From Impatiens glandulifera (lineage: Eukaryota > Streptophyta > Magnoliopsida > Ericales > Balsaminaceae): a stretch of 64,000 nucleotides of DNA. Shown piece by piece: positions 42,141-54,009 of this stretch. Location of the stretch: assembly GCF_907164915.1 (NCBI RefSeq), contig NC_061862.1, positions 138,561,520-138,625,519 on the forward strand, in the 5' to 3' direction. Under the pieces are notes generated by a model, which saw only the letters and a list, made by a program, of their open reading frames with translations, had not been told where the DNA came from and did not search any database. The translations under genes were made by a program, and so were the position numbers. Positions within the stretch are counted from its first letter, which is position 1. Each line of letters begins with the position of its first letter.

Positions 42141-42560
42141 TATGTAATCAAGTGTAGCCGAAATTCGGGAGAATGACTATAATAGGAAGCATAACCTTCA
42201 GATAGGCATTGGGTGAAGAATGCAATATAATGCGTCGCCTGTGATAACGGAAGAAGACGAAGTAGCAAAGCATCAAACAGTTGATATAATGTCGTCTCCT
42301 CCAACACGGACGAAACGCTTGAGCGCTGACAGAACATGGACGAAACGCCCAACGACCGTGAACGCGCCAAGAAACGGTGTCGTTTTGGCTCTCCCTCGAC
42401 TCTCGAATGCGGAAGCTTAGAACGACGTCGTTTTGACCTGCATCTTCGTCTTCCTTGCGACGACGGATGGATAGACATTTGCAACCAACTTTGATTTTTA
42501 AAAGATGAAATTTCGTCGATTCTTGATCATTTGACTCCATTCAAAAATTGAAATGATCAC
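42141..42560. other. GC-richer island with ACGTCGTTTT palindromes
   Basis: Two similar motifs, AAACGGTGTCGTTTTGGCT (42373-42392) and AACGACGTCGTTTTGAC (42421-42437), of a kind common near plant promoters. Small ORFs on both strands look accidental. No gene assigned. Confidence 0.4.
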
Positions 42561-42584
42561 CCTACTTCGGTGATCATTTCTCTT

Positions 42585-43015
42585 ATATCTAGGATCGTCA
42601 TTACGACATACACCGACAATTGGCGAGGAGAATAGCCAACACACCATTATGGGTGTTTGACTCAATGAAGCCCACTTGGCCGATCAACCGACTTCATGAG
42701 GCTATAAATATCCCCATCAATCCGAAAGAAATAGATCAACTCTTAAGCCCTCAATCCGAATTTTCAGAAAAATCTTCCATTGAAGCTTCAAGCTTCTAGA
42801 TTTTTGAAATTTTTGTACCAAGCATTAAAGCTCGGATACATGCATCCTTAAAGCTTCCATAAGGTCCAATGAGTGTTCTTCAATCCTTGAAAAACTTTCA
42901 ATCACCCTTTAATTCAAACTTAAGTTTAAAATTAAAAAAATTATATTTCAGTTTGCAGAAGTTTGTATACTATCTGGTTGTTGATTTTTTTATTGGAAAA
43001 TGATTATAGGATCAT
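42585..43015 (+). repeat. Probable LTR/leader remnant of the Tork-like copia element
   Basis: Sits directly before a copia gag and contains the kind of short-leader text seen at plant copia 5' ends (TATAAATATCCCCATCAATCCG). Ends are not defined. Confidence 0.35.
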
Positions 43016-44740
43016 TTGCAAATTATAAGGTCTAATGGTTCAAACTATCATATCTGGAAGTGTAAAATGAAAGATCTTCTATTTGTGAAGTCTTTGCATT
43101 TACCTATTTTTGGTAGTGAGAACCCTATCTCCAAATCTGATGAGGAATGGGCTTTTGAGCATGAACAAATATGTGGTTTCATTCGTCAATTTATTGAAGA
43201 GAAAGTTTATAAACACATACAACATGAGACAAATGCATCTACTTTGTGGGGTAAACTTGAGAATTTGTATGTTTCAAAGACAGGAAGTAACAAATTATTT
43301 TTGCTCCAAAAGATTATTCATTTGAGATATAGTGATAGTTTTTCTATGGCTGATCACTTGAATGAGTTTTAGGGTGTTCTTGATCGGAAGTCAGGAATGG
43401 GTATAAACCTTGAAGAGGATGTTCAAGGGCTTTGGTTATTGACTACTCTGCCTAATTCATGGGAGACTTCTAAAGTTTCTCTTTGTAACTCTTTTTTTAA
43501 TGGTGCAGTGACATTAGAGATGGCCAAAAGTGGTGTCTTAAATGAAGAATTGAGACGAAAATCTCAAGGCTCTTCATCACAGTCAAATGTGTTTGTTGTT
43601 AAAAACTAGGGAAGACAGGATAGTAGAGGCGAGAAAGACAAGTCGAGACATAAGGGTCGAAACAAGTCTAAGTCAAAATACAAGCCAACTAAGTGTTACC
43701 ATTGTGGCAAAAGTGGACACATGAAGAAGAACTGTTATAAGCTTAAATATGAAGCGAACAGATCTAAACAAAAGAAAGATGAGTCTGAAGATCGCGTCTC
43801 AGCAACTACTTATGATCTCTTCACTTTTCATGACGAGAATACAATTAACCTTGTATGCGATGAGTCAACTTGGGTGTTTGACACAAGAGTTGCCATACAT
43901 GTTATGCCAAAGAAAGATTACTTTAAATCTTATACTTATGGCAATTTTGGAGTATTGAAGATGGGTAATAATGTCGTAAGTAAGGTTATTGGTATTGGAG
44001 ATGTTTGCCTAGAATCTAGCAATGGGTCGAAGTTGCTGCTTAAAGATGTTCGACATGCTCCAGACATGAGGTTGAATTTGATTTCAACTGGAAAGCTTGA
44101 TGATGATGGTTTCTCAAGCTCTTTTGGTTCTGGAAAATGGAAACTTTCGAAAGGTAACCTCGTTGTAGCTCGAGGAAATAAGTTTTCAAATTTATATTTA
44201 ATACAATCTTTAATAAGTAAAAATAATGTGAATATTGTACGAAGTAAAGAAACTTCAAAGTTATGGCACCGAAGACTAGGTCACATTAGTGAAAAGGGAT
44301 CGAATTTGCTAGTTAAGCAAAATGCTATTCCGGGTTTGAGTGACACAAATTTGGAAAATTATTTTGAATTTTCTTGTAGAAAAACAAACTCGAGTATCGT
44401 TCAAGCATAATCCTCACTCAAGAAAGTCAGATCTCTTAAAGTTGGTGCATTTAGACGTTTGTGGACCTTTAAAGGTACGAACTAACAGTGGTGCTCTTAA
44501 CTTTGTAACATTTATTGATGATCATTTTAGGAAACTTTGGATCTATATTTTGAAAACTAAAGATGAAGTTTTAAACAAGTTCAAATAATTTCATGCTCTT
44601 GTTGAAAGAGATACTAGAAAGAAGATCAAGTGCATTCGTAGTGATAATGGTGGTGAGTATTGTGGTACATTTGATGCATACTACAAACAATATGGGATCA
44701 GACACCAGAAGACACCTCCAAAGACTCCTGAGTTGAATGT
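43016..44740 (+). pseudogene. Tork/TNT1-like copia gag-protease-integrase relic
   Basis: Gag pieces: LIRSNGSNYHIWKCKMKDLL-like start at about 43020, QFIEEKVYKHIQHETNASTLWGKL, then after a stop INLEEDVQGLWLLTTLP. Zinc knuckle CYHCGKSGHMKKNCYKLK at 43690-43745. Protease region with STWVFDTRVAIHVMP, where the catalytic DSG-type motif has changed to DTR. GAG-pre-integrase LWHRRLGHISEKGSNLLVKQ, then broken integrase (VCGPLKV...FVTFIDDHFRKLW, IRSDNGGEY). At least four frame interruptions. Similarity stops near 44740, so RT and the 3' end are missing. Confidence 0.85.
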
Positions 44741-44799
44741 CCTTACAGAAGGATGAATTGACATCATTAGACAGATTTAAGATTCTAATTCCTTTGGGA

Positions 44800-45455
44800 C
44801 CCTATACGCCTTCTTTTCTTGATCTTTTCTTTTTATACTCTATCGATATAGTCATAGACTTTGTCATTGGTCAAAACGTAGGAAGGCTTAATGCGGACTC
44901 CGGGTCCAACAACACTTGGAGATGGAAGAAGAACATGTTGAGCTGAGCAACATATCCAATTGATATTCTTGGATAGGAGATCATTTTCACCAAGTTATCG
45001 AAAAGAATTTTTGACTAGTTGATGGGTACACCCCTAGTAATAGCCACCATCATCTCAAAAGTCTTTTTGGAGTAGAAATTAGTGGCTTCTTTAGCTAAAA
45101 GAGATTTAGAAATGATGTCACTTAGAAGAGAAAACTTAGGTTTTAGGGAAGACTTAATCCCATGAGTTTCTATAGGAAAGGAGGTGTCTAAGAAGAGAAT
45201 CTTCATCTCGTATAGAATGTTGTTTAAAGAGGTGGAAAATCTGAAAACCCCTCTGTTGGAAATTCGAAAAATCGAGCAAAGGTTTCTTCAGAGAAGGAGA
45301 CTTCATCTCCTCTTATTGTTGTTAGGAGAATTCTATCATCTATGATTCTTGCATACTCAAAGAACTTAAAAACAATTTGTTCGTAAATGACAAGGGAACC
45401 CTTGAGGGACTTCTTCAGACCAGAAGCTTAGAGGGATCCAAACATTGTGACCATC
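44800..45455 (-). pseudogene. Decayed accessory ORF of the E1/E2 family
   Basis: Minus-strand fragments align with ORF1 and ORF2: ASGLKKSLKGSLVIYEQIV, RIIDDRILLTTIRGDEVSFSEETFARFF followed by a FPTEGFSDFP match, then FPIETHGIKSSLKPKFSLLSDIISKSLL, FYSKKTFEMMVAITRGVPIN, IGYVAQLNMF and VLTNDKVYDYIDRV. Stops and frame changes throughout. It sits directly downstream of Sirevirus integrase sequence with RT missing, that is, at the accessory position of the same element type. Confidence 0.8.
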
Positions 45456-45679
45456 GGTTAAATCATCACAAAAGAGACATATTTGAAGTTTATAAGTAGA
45501 GTGTTTCGAGCAAAGGAGGCCATTTCTTGATTTCGAATGAAGAAGATGGTTTTTTGTTGAGAACATATCTGAATTTTTAAAGAGATTTCTAGAGCAAGGG
45601 AAGATAAGATCTCAAGGATAGTGAATCGATAAAGAAACATTTACCCAATAAAATCATCATTTAATAAGGAAGACATGAT

Positions 45680-46725
45680 TTAAGAACCATCATAAAGTCT
45701 ATCAGACAAAGAAAAAACAGAGGAAAAATAACCATCCGATCTATCTGCCTCCTTAAGGGTTCTGTTTCTCCTTTCAGCCAAGTCGTTTTGCTGTGGAGTT
45801 CTGGCACTAGACAACTCATGTCTAATATCAGACTCCTCAAGGTAAGAAGACGAAGTCATGTTAGTGAACTCAGTACTCCTATCGCTTCTAATTTTATTTA
45901 TGCTTACCGATTTTTCATTTTGCACTCTTTTAAGCATTTTAATCAAGTTAGAAGTAGGTTGATATTTAAAAGGTAAGAAAATAACCCACGTAAACCTAGA
46001 GTAATCATCAATAATTACTAATATGTATATCATGCCTTCTAAGCTAGTTATTTTCATTAGACCGAAAAGATCCATATGCAGAAGCTCTAAACATCTTTCA
46101 GATTGAATGTTACCTTTACTTTTAAAAGTTAATTTGATCTGTTTGCCCATTTTTCAAATAAAACAAACTTTATCTTTAGAAAACTTCAATTTAGGAATAC
46201 CTATAACTAATTCCTTAGAGAAGATATAGTTAATAGTCTTAAAATTTAGATGGTTAAGTCTCTTATGCCAAAGCCAGTTTTGATCGTTCTTAACTATAAT
46301 GCAAATAGGATTGGATGTTTTGTTTTTCTAGTTGACTTTGTAGACATTACATGTCCTATGCCCTGTCAATAGGGTACTTCCCTGTTGACTATGCATGCTT
46401 GTTTATGAAATTCAACAAGATATCTTATATCACACATTTGACTTATACTAAGAAAGTTATAGCACAGATTTTCAACAAGTAGCACATTGTTTATAGTGAG
46501 GTTACCATTGACAATCTTACACTTGCCCATGGTCTTACCCTTGGAGTTGTCACCAAATGTGATTCTTGATCTAAATTTTTTACAACATTGTTAGAAGCTT
46601 GCTATTTCTGGTCATATGCCTTGAGCATCTACTGTCCAAGTACCATTCTGAATACTCCAAATAGCTAACTTGTTTAATCTGCGAATAAAACTATTTACAA
46701 CCTTTGGTACCTACATTTAATGTGT
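45680..46725 (-). pseudogene. pol: Sirevirus-type protease-integrase relic
   Basis: 46150-45740 is open and clearly matches E1/E2 integrase ([36 protein letters not shown]). Upstream pieces to about 46720 cover the zinc site ([19 protein letters not shown]) and the protease (EWYLDSRCSRHMT) with stops; the protease Gly of DSG is replaced. RT and RNase H are absent. Confidence 0.85.
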
Positions 46726-47163
46726 TCATTAGTTCGGTTTTCGGGTTATTCTTTTTTTAGCCAATTCGAAAATCGAACCGAATTTGAATTTTATATTCGG
46801 TTTGAATTTCGAATAAGAACCCAGGTCTATAATGTGGCAGGGTACTATTATACCACTAGACCACTAGTGCTTTACTTTCTTTGTTCTTTTATTATTAAAT
46901 CTTGAAATCAAATATTCTAATTTGATTATTTTGAAGTTTCTTAAACTATGTTTGGAAAAATAAATAATAAAAAATGAATTCGGTTTTCGGTTTGGTTTCG
47001 AGTTGAAACTCAAACTCGAAAACCAATTGGAAAACCGTAGTTGAATTCGAATTGGTTTAAAATTTGATTCGAAAACCGAAAATGAAATTCGAATTCGGTT
47101 TATTCGAATTCGGTGAACTTGAATTCGGTCGGATATTCGGTTCAAGCCAAATATTGAACACCC
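46726..47163. mobile_element. Short insertion with GTGTTCA/TGAACAC ends and a tRNA-Gly-like core
   Basis: Interrupts the relic gag-pol junction, duplicating about 14 bp of it (TACCTACATTTAAT before, TACCCACATTTAAT after). Both flanks of the core are built from CGGTTTTCGGTTTGG-type repeats. Ends GTGTTCA... and ...TTGAACACCCC are weakly inverted. Family not identified. Confidence 0.6.
46803..46870 (-). repeat. tRNA-Gly(GCC)-like sequence
   Basis: Minus strand GCACTAGTGGTCTAGTGGTA, then ATAGTACCCTGCCAC with a GCC anticodon, then AGACCTGGGTTCTTATTCG. It follows plant tRNA-Gly-GCC closely through the D and anticodon arms, but the T arm and acceptor 3' half are broken, so it is a pseudogene or SINE-type head. 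Confidence 0.65.
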
Positions 47164-48840
47164 CTACCCACATTTAATTGGGTCCACAGTTAATCAGTCC
47201 TTTGGGGACATACTTGTGTTATTTTGATGGATCTCCTTGTGTTAGTCTTATTAATTTTTCTTGTATTAGGCTTGACATCTCTCTGTCTGTCTTTAAATTA
47301 GTCATAGTGTTTTGAGGATGAGTTTTGATGAGACCTCCTCGGCCTCTTGCTGTGTCTATGTCCAGTCGACTGACTGACTTTCCTTCTCTCAGGATTAAGC
47401 CACAGTGACTTGTCAGTTGGTTCAACATATTTTAGTTCCTTTTTAGTTACTGACTCATCTATATCGTGACTCGCTTGAGTGCCAGTTGAAGTACCCTTGA
47501 CAAAACTTATAGGAGGATGTTTGCCTTTCTTGGGTTTCAACTTCTTGCATGACTTGTCTGGGTTGCTGTTGTCATATCCTAGACCAAATTTTTAATTGGA
47601 AGGCCTTTGATGACTCGTCATCTGATTGACTGCATCCCCAGACTTTGTCCATGCAACAATCACATAGTTGGTTCTATAGTTTTCTTTGGTTAACAATTGA
47701 ACTGTCTCCTTGAGTTTTTCAATCTCAAATGATAGTTCATTTATTTTACCAGTTATGTTGTCTAGTTGAGTTGAAACGAGATCAGACAATTTCCTTTACT
47801 CAATGACTAGTAATTAGGTCCTCTCGAGTGAACTCTTTAAAGGAAAAGTCGAATACCTCTTCATCGTTATCCATAAAGCACTTGATGTATTCATCATCAC
47901 TATTACTTGAGGAGCTAGAGTCCAAATCACTTTGGGCCCACTTGCTTCTACTTTCTTCTACAAACATCGCTTTCTAATCCTTTTTATGATTGGATGATTT
48001 ATAATCCTCCTTATATTTCTGATCAGCTGGCTTCTTGTCGTCTATCCCTGGCTTCCGACATTCCGACTTGTAGTGACCTAAAGTGTTACAATTAAAACAA
48101 CGAATGTTAGCCTTATAATCATTAGAGTTATTGTTGTTATTGGAAGATGAGTTGGATTGATTATTCCTCATGAATTTTCCAAACTTCTTGACAAACATTT
48201 CCATCGCATTTTCGTTGATTTGCTTAGTCGACTTGATGGGCGAGGGAACTACTACCTCACGGTCGAGGATGAGGGCTCGTCTTCATTCCTTGAGTTCATC
48301 TCGAACTCATGAGCTTTCAGGTCGGCAAACATATCGTGCAACTCCATCTTGTGGAGGTTTCTTGACTCCCTCATCACCGTTGTTATAATGTCCCAAACAC
48401 TAGGAAGAACCTTCATTGCCTTGACGATGATTTCTTTGTTGCCATAGACCTTTCCCAGAATGGAAAGTTCCATGACAATTCTTTCATCGTCTCCCCGGGA
48501 CACATCTTCATGTTATCAAACTTCTGAGTAGCAACCATGATTTTGTTCTCTCTAGTTTGTTCGTTGCCCTCATTAAGTTAGATAATTTTCTCCCATATGT
48601 CCTTGGCGGAGGAACATGCCCTGATCTTTACAAACATGTTCTTGTTAAGAGTCTTATACAGAGAGTTCTTTTCCAAGTTATCAAGGTTGTTCTTCCTCTT
48701 ATCTTCATTTGTCCACTCGCATCTTGGCTTTTCAATCTTTATCATACCATTAGTGATAACATACCACATGTCGTCGTCTTGTGAGGCCAAATACACCTGC
48801 ATACGGATCTTCCAATCAACATGATGATATTTGATTGCTT
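47164..48840 (-). pseudogene. gag: Sirevirus-type gag relic
   Basis: From about 48840 down: DWKIRMQVYLASQDDDMWYV, KRKNNLDNLEKNSLYKTLNK, KEIIVKAMKVLPSVWDI, RESRNLHKMELHDMFADLKAHEFE, zinc knuckle CFNCNTLGHYKSECRKPG (about 48110-48050), an acidic region and LWLNPERRK near 47400. Multiple stops. It aligns with E1/E2 Gag along its length. Confidence 0.85.
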
Positions 48841-48857
48841 GAGAATATAAACAACTT

Positions 48858-48869
48858 GCTCTAATACCA
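48858..48869 (-). other. Primer binding site, one mismatch
   Basis: TGGTATTAGAGC on the minus strand, two bases from the LTR; one base differs from E1/E2. Confidence 0.8.
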
Positions 48870-48871
48870 CT

Positions 48872-50463
48872 TGTTAAGATCGGGTGCAACAATAGAGACA
48901 ATGGTCTTACTATATTGAACGCTTATACACTTCACTTTGATATAACTCTGTTAGAAGTTAATATTTGTTTCTATTCTACGCAAGCCTTCACAAACTAAAG
49001 TCAAGTGCGGAACTGTTTGTTTGGACTTGAATCGGGAGATGAAAGGGGATTAAAAGATTAGGAAAGTAAAGAACATAAGACACAAAGTTTGTTTATAGAT
49101 GTTCGGAGAAAACTCTCCTACGTCACTCCTTATTCTCAACCTTGAGAAGGATAATCACTAGAAGATTTGATTTGAGTACAACGCTTACACATACCCAGTC
49201 GGACAACCTGGACTTAGACACTATTTGTTTCAAACTCCTAGTACACAACACTATGTTGAACAGAAACAAATTTTTGTCAACTTACAATACTGAAAATTCA
49301 TACAAAATGAACAGTATGTAATACAACTTTAACAATCTAGAAAACTTCTAACTCTTAGAACTTGAGAGCTTAAGAGATTGATTTAGAAAGGATTAAGACT
49401 CGTAAGAAATTGTAATCATAAGCTCGTGTAAAAAGGTTGAAAGTAGGCGAAGAGCGGTGAAGCAAGGGTGTAGCAAATTGTCCTCTAACTTCTCTTTAAA
49501 TAGACAATATGCAACGGACACATTTGCTTCCGAGGACACATTTGCTTCAGAGAACACATGTCCTAATTTGATTGGATGAGTTCCAGAATAGTATATTAGA
49601 GAATATGCTCTTTTTATCTTGTCTATACTGGATGATAGTATGTCAAATATTCATTAATTGAATGTGGTGTACTGGGAACGTACAACGCATGTAATTTGAA
49701 TGATCTTGGTACATGGAAATCTTCTATAGGTCTGGCTCTGCTGCTGTGTCAGACTGCCAATAAATGATTGATGATGCGCTGGAAATGTATTTTGGATGCT
49801 TGATCAAATACTAAATTTGATCAAGTACCAAAAGCTCTTCACAAAAACCGAACTTTAAATACCGAATTTAATCAAATACTGGAAGCGCCTTGATACAAAA
49901 TCGGTCAGACTAGTTAAATACCGGAAGGCCTTGTATAAAACCGAAGAGCACATAAAACCGGAAGCGTTTATCCAAAAACCGATTTGGATAAATTACCGGA
50001 CGTGCTGATATAAAATCGAAGTTAATATAATATCGGGCGCGCTTCTGTAAAATACCGAACTCCATATAAAACCGGAAGCTAACAAAATACCGGACGCGCT
50101 TCTGTAAAATACCAAACTCGATATAAACTCGAAAGCTAACAAAATACCGGACGCGCTTCTATAAAATACCGAAATCAATATAAAACCGGAAGATAACAAA
50201 ATACCGGACGTGCTTATATAAAATACTGAACTCGATATAAAACCGGAATCGTTTATCCAAAAACCGATCTGGATAAAATACCGAATTGGAGAAATACCGA
50301 ATTGGAGATAGAAACCGGAAGCGCCTTATACAGAAACCGAAGTTGATCAAATACCGAATTTGATCAACAACCGGACAACTTTTCTTTTCGGTTTTTTTCA
50401 ATCTGCATAGAGTTAATTTAACACAACTCAGTTTACACTTATAATTAATATCTTAACTTAACA
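48872..50463 (-). repeat. LTR of the relic Sirevirus element (about 1.59 kb)
   Basis: TGTTAAGATCGGGTG ... CTTAACTTAACA. Contains the conserved TGTTCGGAG ... CTACGTCACTCC block (49099-49130). 49840-50380 is a tandem array of roughly 60-bp units with AATACCGGACGCGCTTCTGT and ATATAAAACCGGAAGC. Confidence 0.8.
49840..50380. repeat. ACCGG-rich tandem repeat inside the LTR
   Basis: Four to six degenerate units alternating ATACCGGACGCGCTTCTGTA and TATAAAACCGGAAGCTAAC. Confidence 0.8.
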
Positions 50464-50580
50464 ATTTCTCCATTTTTGATTATTTAAATTAAATTATCAA
50501 AACCCAGTAATTTTATAATCATTGACTAATTATCTTAAGTTAATTAGTTACTTTAATATAACAATTTCTGTCTTTGATTT
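50464..50580 (-). repeat. Two polypurine-tract modules beyond the LTR
   Basis: ATTTCTCCATTTTTGATTATTTA at 50464 and ATTTCTGTCTTTGATTTTC at 50564, each right after a TAACA LTR-type edge. They mark the 3' end of another internal region to the right, although the LTR on the left also has a PBS on its other side. Confidence 0.7.
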
Positions 50581-53339
50581 TCAAACGTTAAACAAGCTTT
50601 TAAACTTGATTCTGAGATAATAGAAAGTTGCTAGAAGGTCTTAAGAAGTTTTTTACACTAAACTAAACATTAATTCTACCTGTAATCCAAGAAATTAATT
50701 GAAATTTATTCTGAAACTTTTGAGTTCATAGTTACTTCATTTCTTCATTATTTGTTGATCGGATTGTTGGTACACAATCCTAAGAGATGAATTAAAAGCT
50801 AACTACATGATTAAAAACTAACGACTCAACCTAATTGAGAATCGCCTAATTTGAAACTTTTCTCCAACAATCGTGGATTGTCCTCTTGAAGCGGATGTCT
50901 GAAAAGAGTGATCTAAAATCATTCAATGAAGTACTTAGAAACTATTGTTGGAGTCAAATCTTGATTGTAATCATGTTTAATCACCTTTACAAAACATTTT
51001 GCAGGATCTTTATTTGCTATCTAGAGTGATTAACATGTTCTTGTTTTAATTTAAAGGCCAATGTGAATTCCTATGAGGATTATAGGACGGTTAGAATCAT
51101 TTTGACTTTGCTATAATCATTTGTATGAAATAAGATATTTGAGATGAAATTTTGAAATCTGATTTTGATGATCAATAGCTGTCTCATGCTAGATATGAAT
51201 GTTCTCGATTTAGTTTGAATCAAAGACTTGACTATGTTAGATTTAAGGAGAATTGAGACCCTCAATCTCAAATAGACAAACCGAGTTGAACCATTATACC
51301 AAGGATTCCCTAATGTTGGTTTAGTTTCCAACTTGTCTCTTAACCTGAACCATTTTAATCCAAAACCCTTGCTTGAATCCTAGATATATCCTACTAGTTT
51401 TCAACGGTTACAAATCAGCCACTGGACTAAGCCTTCATCCATGTTTTACCTCCACCTTCTAGAATTAATTTAAATTGATTCTAAGTCCCGTTTGGCTTAA
51501 TATTTCCAACATTTCGAATTCTCTAATTAATTTGGACCTCGAAACCATTTTAGAAAAATCTAAAAAAAAATATTAATGACGTGAACTAATTATTTTAAGC
51601 AAAATAAAATCATTTTCCAATTTTTAGAACTTGTTTGGAATATTTCTCAAATTCTTCAAACTTTGGGAACTCATAACTCAAGTTTTGCAATTCTAAAAAT
51701 TATGAGAAAAATGTTGAGTTTTGCAATAGCAAAACTATGGATCTTCTTCGAAATCAAACTTGTAACAAATCAGTTTCCAAATCGTCTATGAAGACAAACA
51801 GATTACGAAAACTGAAATAGCACAAAACAATAAACGACAACACAATATACATGGTTCGGTCAAAATCGACCTACGTCCACGGGAGGGATAAGTTTCACTA
51901 AATCAAAGAAATGTCAATAGTAGAAACTTACATGATCTGCTCTCAAATGAAAGAAGTGATTACACTAGGAATGATTGGACTACTCCACAATCAAAAGCTC
52001 CCCCAATCTTTCTCTCTGAATCAACCAAAGAACAAGAAGAAGAAGGAAACCAGAAAACCCTAGATCTGTAATTCACTCTCTCTCATAACAGAAAACCCTG
52101 ACCCGTTTACCCGGAATTTAAAACCCGCCGGAATGGCAAGGAACACCTCAACAAAAAAATTCATACACGATCCTCATAATTTAAATAAAATTGTCGTGAT
52201 AAAAAACTCTAATTTTGGACAAGTCTAGATTTTTACTTCATTCTAAGATTCCTAAATTCTTCTTATTAATGTTTAAGTCTGGTTTACAACTACAAACATC
52301 ATAGACATCCTTTCGAAATGGAATAAACGCGGTCCTTTTAGACATATGATATATCTTTAGACGAACCATTCAGGTTTGGAATCAAAATAAAGTGAACAAT
52401 TTATTTATGTTTCGAAATTTTTATTATTATGTAGTAGAGACTGTTCATCTGGACGGGCGTGTGACCATAGCGCCGATGTTTTTTCTAACACGTAACCAAG
52501 TACCGAGCCCAAAATAATTTATACAACTTTTCTTTCTTAGTTTCTTTTGGAGCAAACCATGTGATGACCCTTAAATGAGCTATAAAATCGACTTTTGTTT
52601 TAAAACAAAACTCAGTCTAGGCTTACAATTTTGGTTTCTCATCCCACTCGAAATTCGAGAGGAATGTAAGGCAAGTAGCTTAAAGACTTTGAAACGAGCG
52701 AGTTTTTGAGAAAACGTCGTGGTCGATTTTGCCTAAACGACAAAACATTTTCTAAAATAGTGAATGGGTCGAGTTTTACCATTTCGATTCCCACTCAGAA
52801 TTTTAGAGGAAAATAAGACATGATTTCGGATCGAATTAACCGCTCTTAAAACTAAGGAAAAATGTTTTAAGATCGAGAAACTTTTAAAAAAAGTGAAAAA
52901 AATGACGTAGAACTAGACTTTTATGTTATTACCTTTATTGAAATAAATCTTATAGTGAGAATTATTTGACTATTAACATCAAACTATTTATTTTCATCAT
53001 TTAATATTGAATAAAAATTGACATGGTAAAAACAATAAAACAAATAATAATATTGAACACTCAATTATATGAAATCTTTCTGTTTGTATTTATTTGTTTA
53101 AACAAATACATTTATTTTCTTTTATATTAACTTAAATTTTCAATTTGTAAGTGATCAAAATTTGTTATCATATTTTTCAATAGTCTTCATTTTAGATTTT
53201 AAGCTAGGCATATGCATATTACAAACCCATTAAAAAGTTTTACACCTTTTCCCTAAAATTTGCTCTTTCCTTCTCTAATTTATTTTTGAAAGGGAGAATC
53301 TTCTTGATTTTTGCAGCGCAAGAATAAGAAGAGTAGAAA
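50581..53339. other. Unassigned sequence with LTR-like fragments
   Basis: No gene found. 51838-51890 (ACATGGTTCGGTCAAAATCG, ACCTACGTCCACGGG) resembles the conserved block of plant LTRs, and 52400-52860 contains phrases typical of gypsy LTR debris, but I cannot define element ends. Confidence 0.35.
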
Positions 53340-53850
53340 TAAAGATATGTATATGCTCATCGGGAAGGAGGAGATATCAATGTGAATTAGTGACTATTAT
53401 CATGAACTAGGAAGATTCTCGTGCGATGCACATAGATAAAAATATATTGTTACAACGTCTCGTGTCATCAAATTTAGTGTTGAATTAAAAGTAAAAAGTG
53501 TTATTAGCCTAGTTGGTTGAAGAGTTGTATTTGTTTTATTAGGTTGCGAGTTCGAAATATACGTATATCATTTTATATTTTATTTTTAACCGTTTTAAGT
53601 TTATGGGCGGGTTAACCCAGAGTTCGACTCAAGTGTCCATTTATTCTCACATATATATCCAAATTAACCACAATTTTCAACCCGCCAATCCGGACACGCA
53701 CGCGGTGGAGCATTCAATTCAAGGTACGTGTGATAATTTGCATTCGGCTATAACTACTCAAATCATTTGGGCGGTGTTTCGAGAATGCTACAATTCATTT
53801 ATATGGAGGGAGAGATGAGAGTGGGTAATTAATTAATTATGAACTTATAC
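53340..53850. repeat. Right arm of the dispersed inverted duplication
   Basis: 53340-53405 and 53690-53850 are the reverse complement of 32240-32445; the middle is a separate repeat. It ends about 160 bp before the HSP70 pseudogene ATG. Confidence 0.75.
53406..53689 (+). mobile_element. Short tRNA-like repeat (SINE candidate)
   Basis: Contains TTAGCCTAGTTGGTTGAAGAG (box A-like) and GCGAGTTCGAAAT (box B-like) spaced as in tRNA-derived SINEs, followed by a body (GGGCGGGTTAACCCAGAGTTCG, TCTCACATATATATCC) that recurs at 58350-58570. Its absence from the left arm at 32 kb shows that it was inserted. Confidence 0.55.
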
Positions 53851-54009
53851 TCGGGATACCAAAGGATCATAATAATTATCTAGAACCACATTCTCGGGAT
53901 ACCAAAGGACAAGAATCAACAACTGACCCTAACTATAGTTATATATATAGCGTATACACGACAACATAAAAACAGTACCAGACATCAAGTTAGATTCATT
54001 TGATATATA

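Noticed and set aside
42056..42540. Overlapping ORFs of 130-142 codons on the minus strand
   Set aside because: No recognisable domain, overlapping frames and AT-rich ends; no support beyond length.
46803..46870. Functional tRNA-Gly gene
   Set aside because: The T arm and acceptor 3' strand are broken, so it is treated as a relic.
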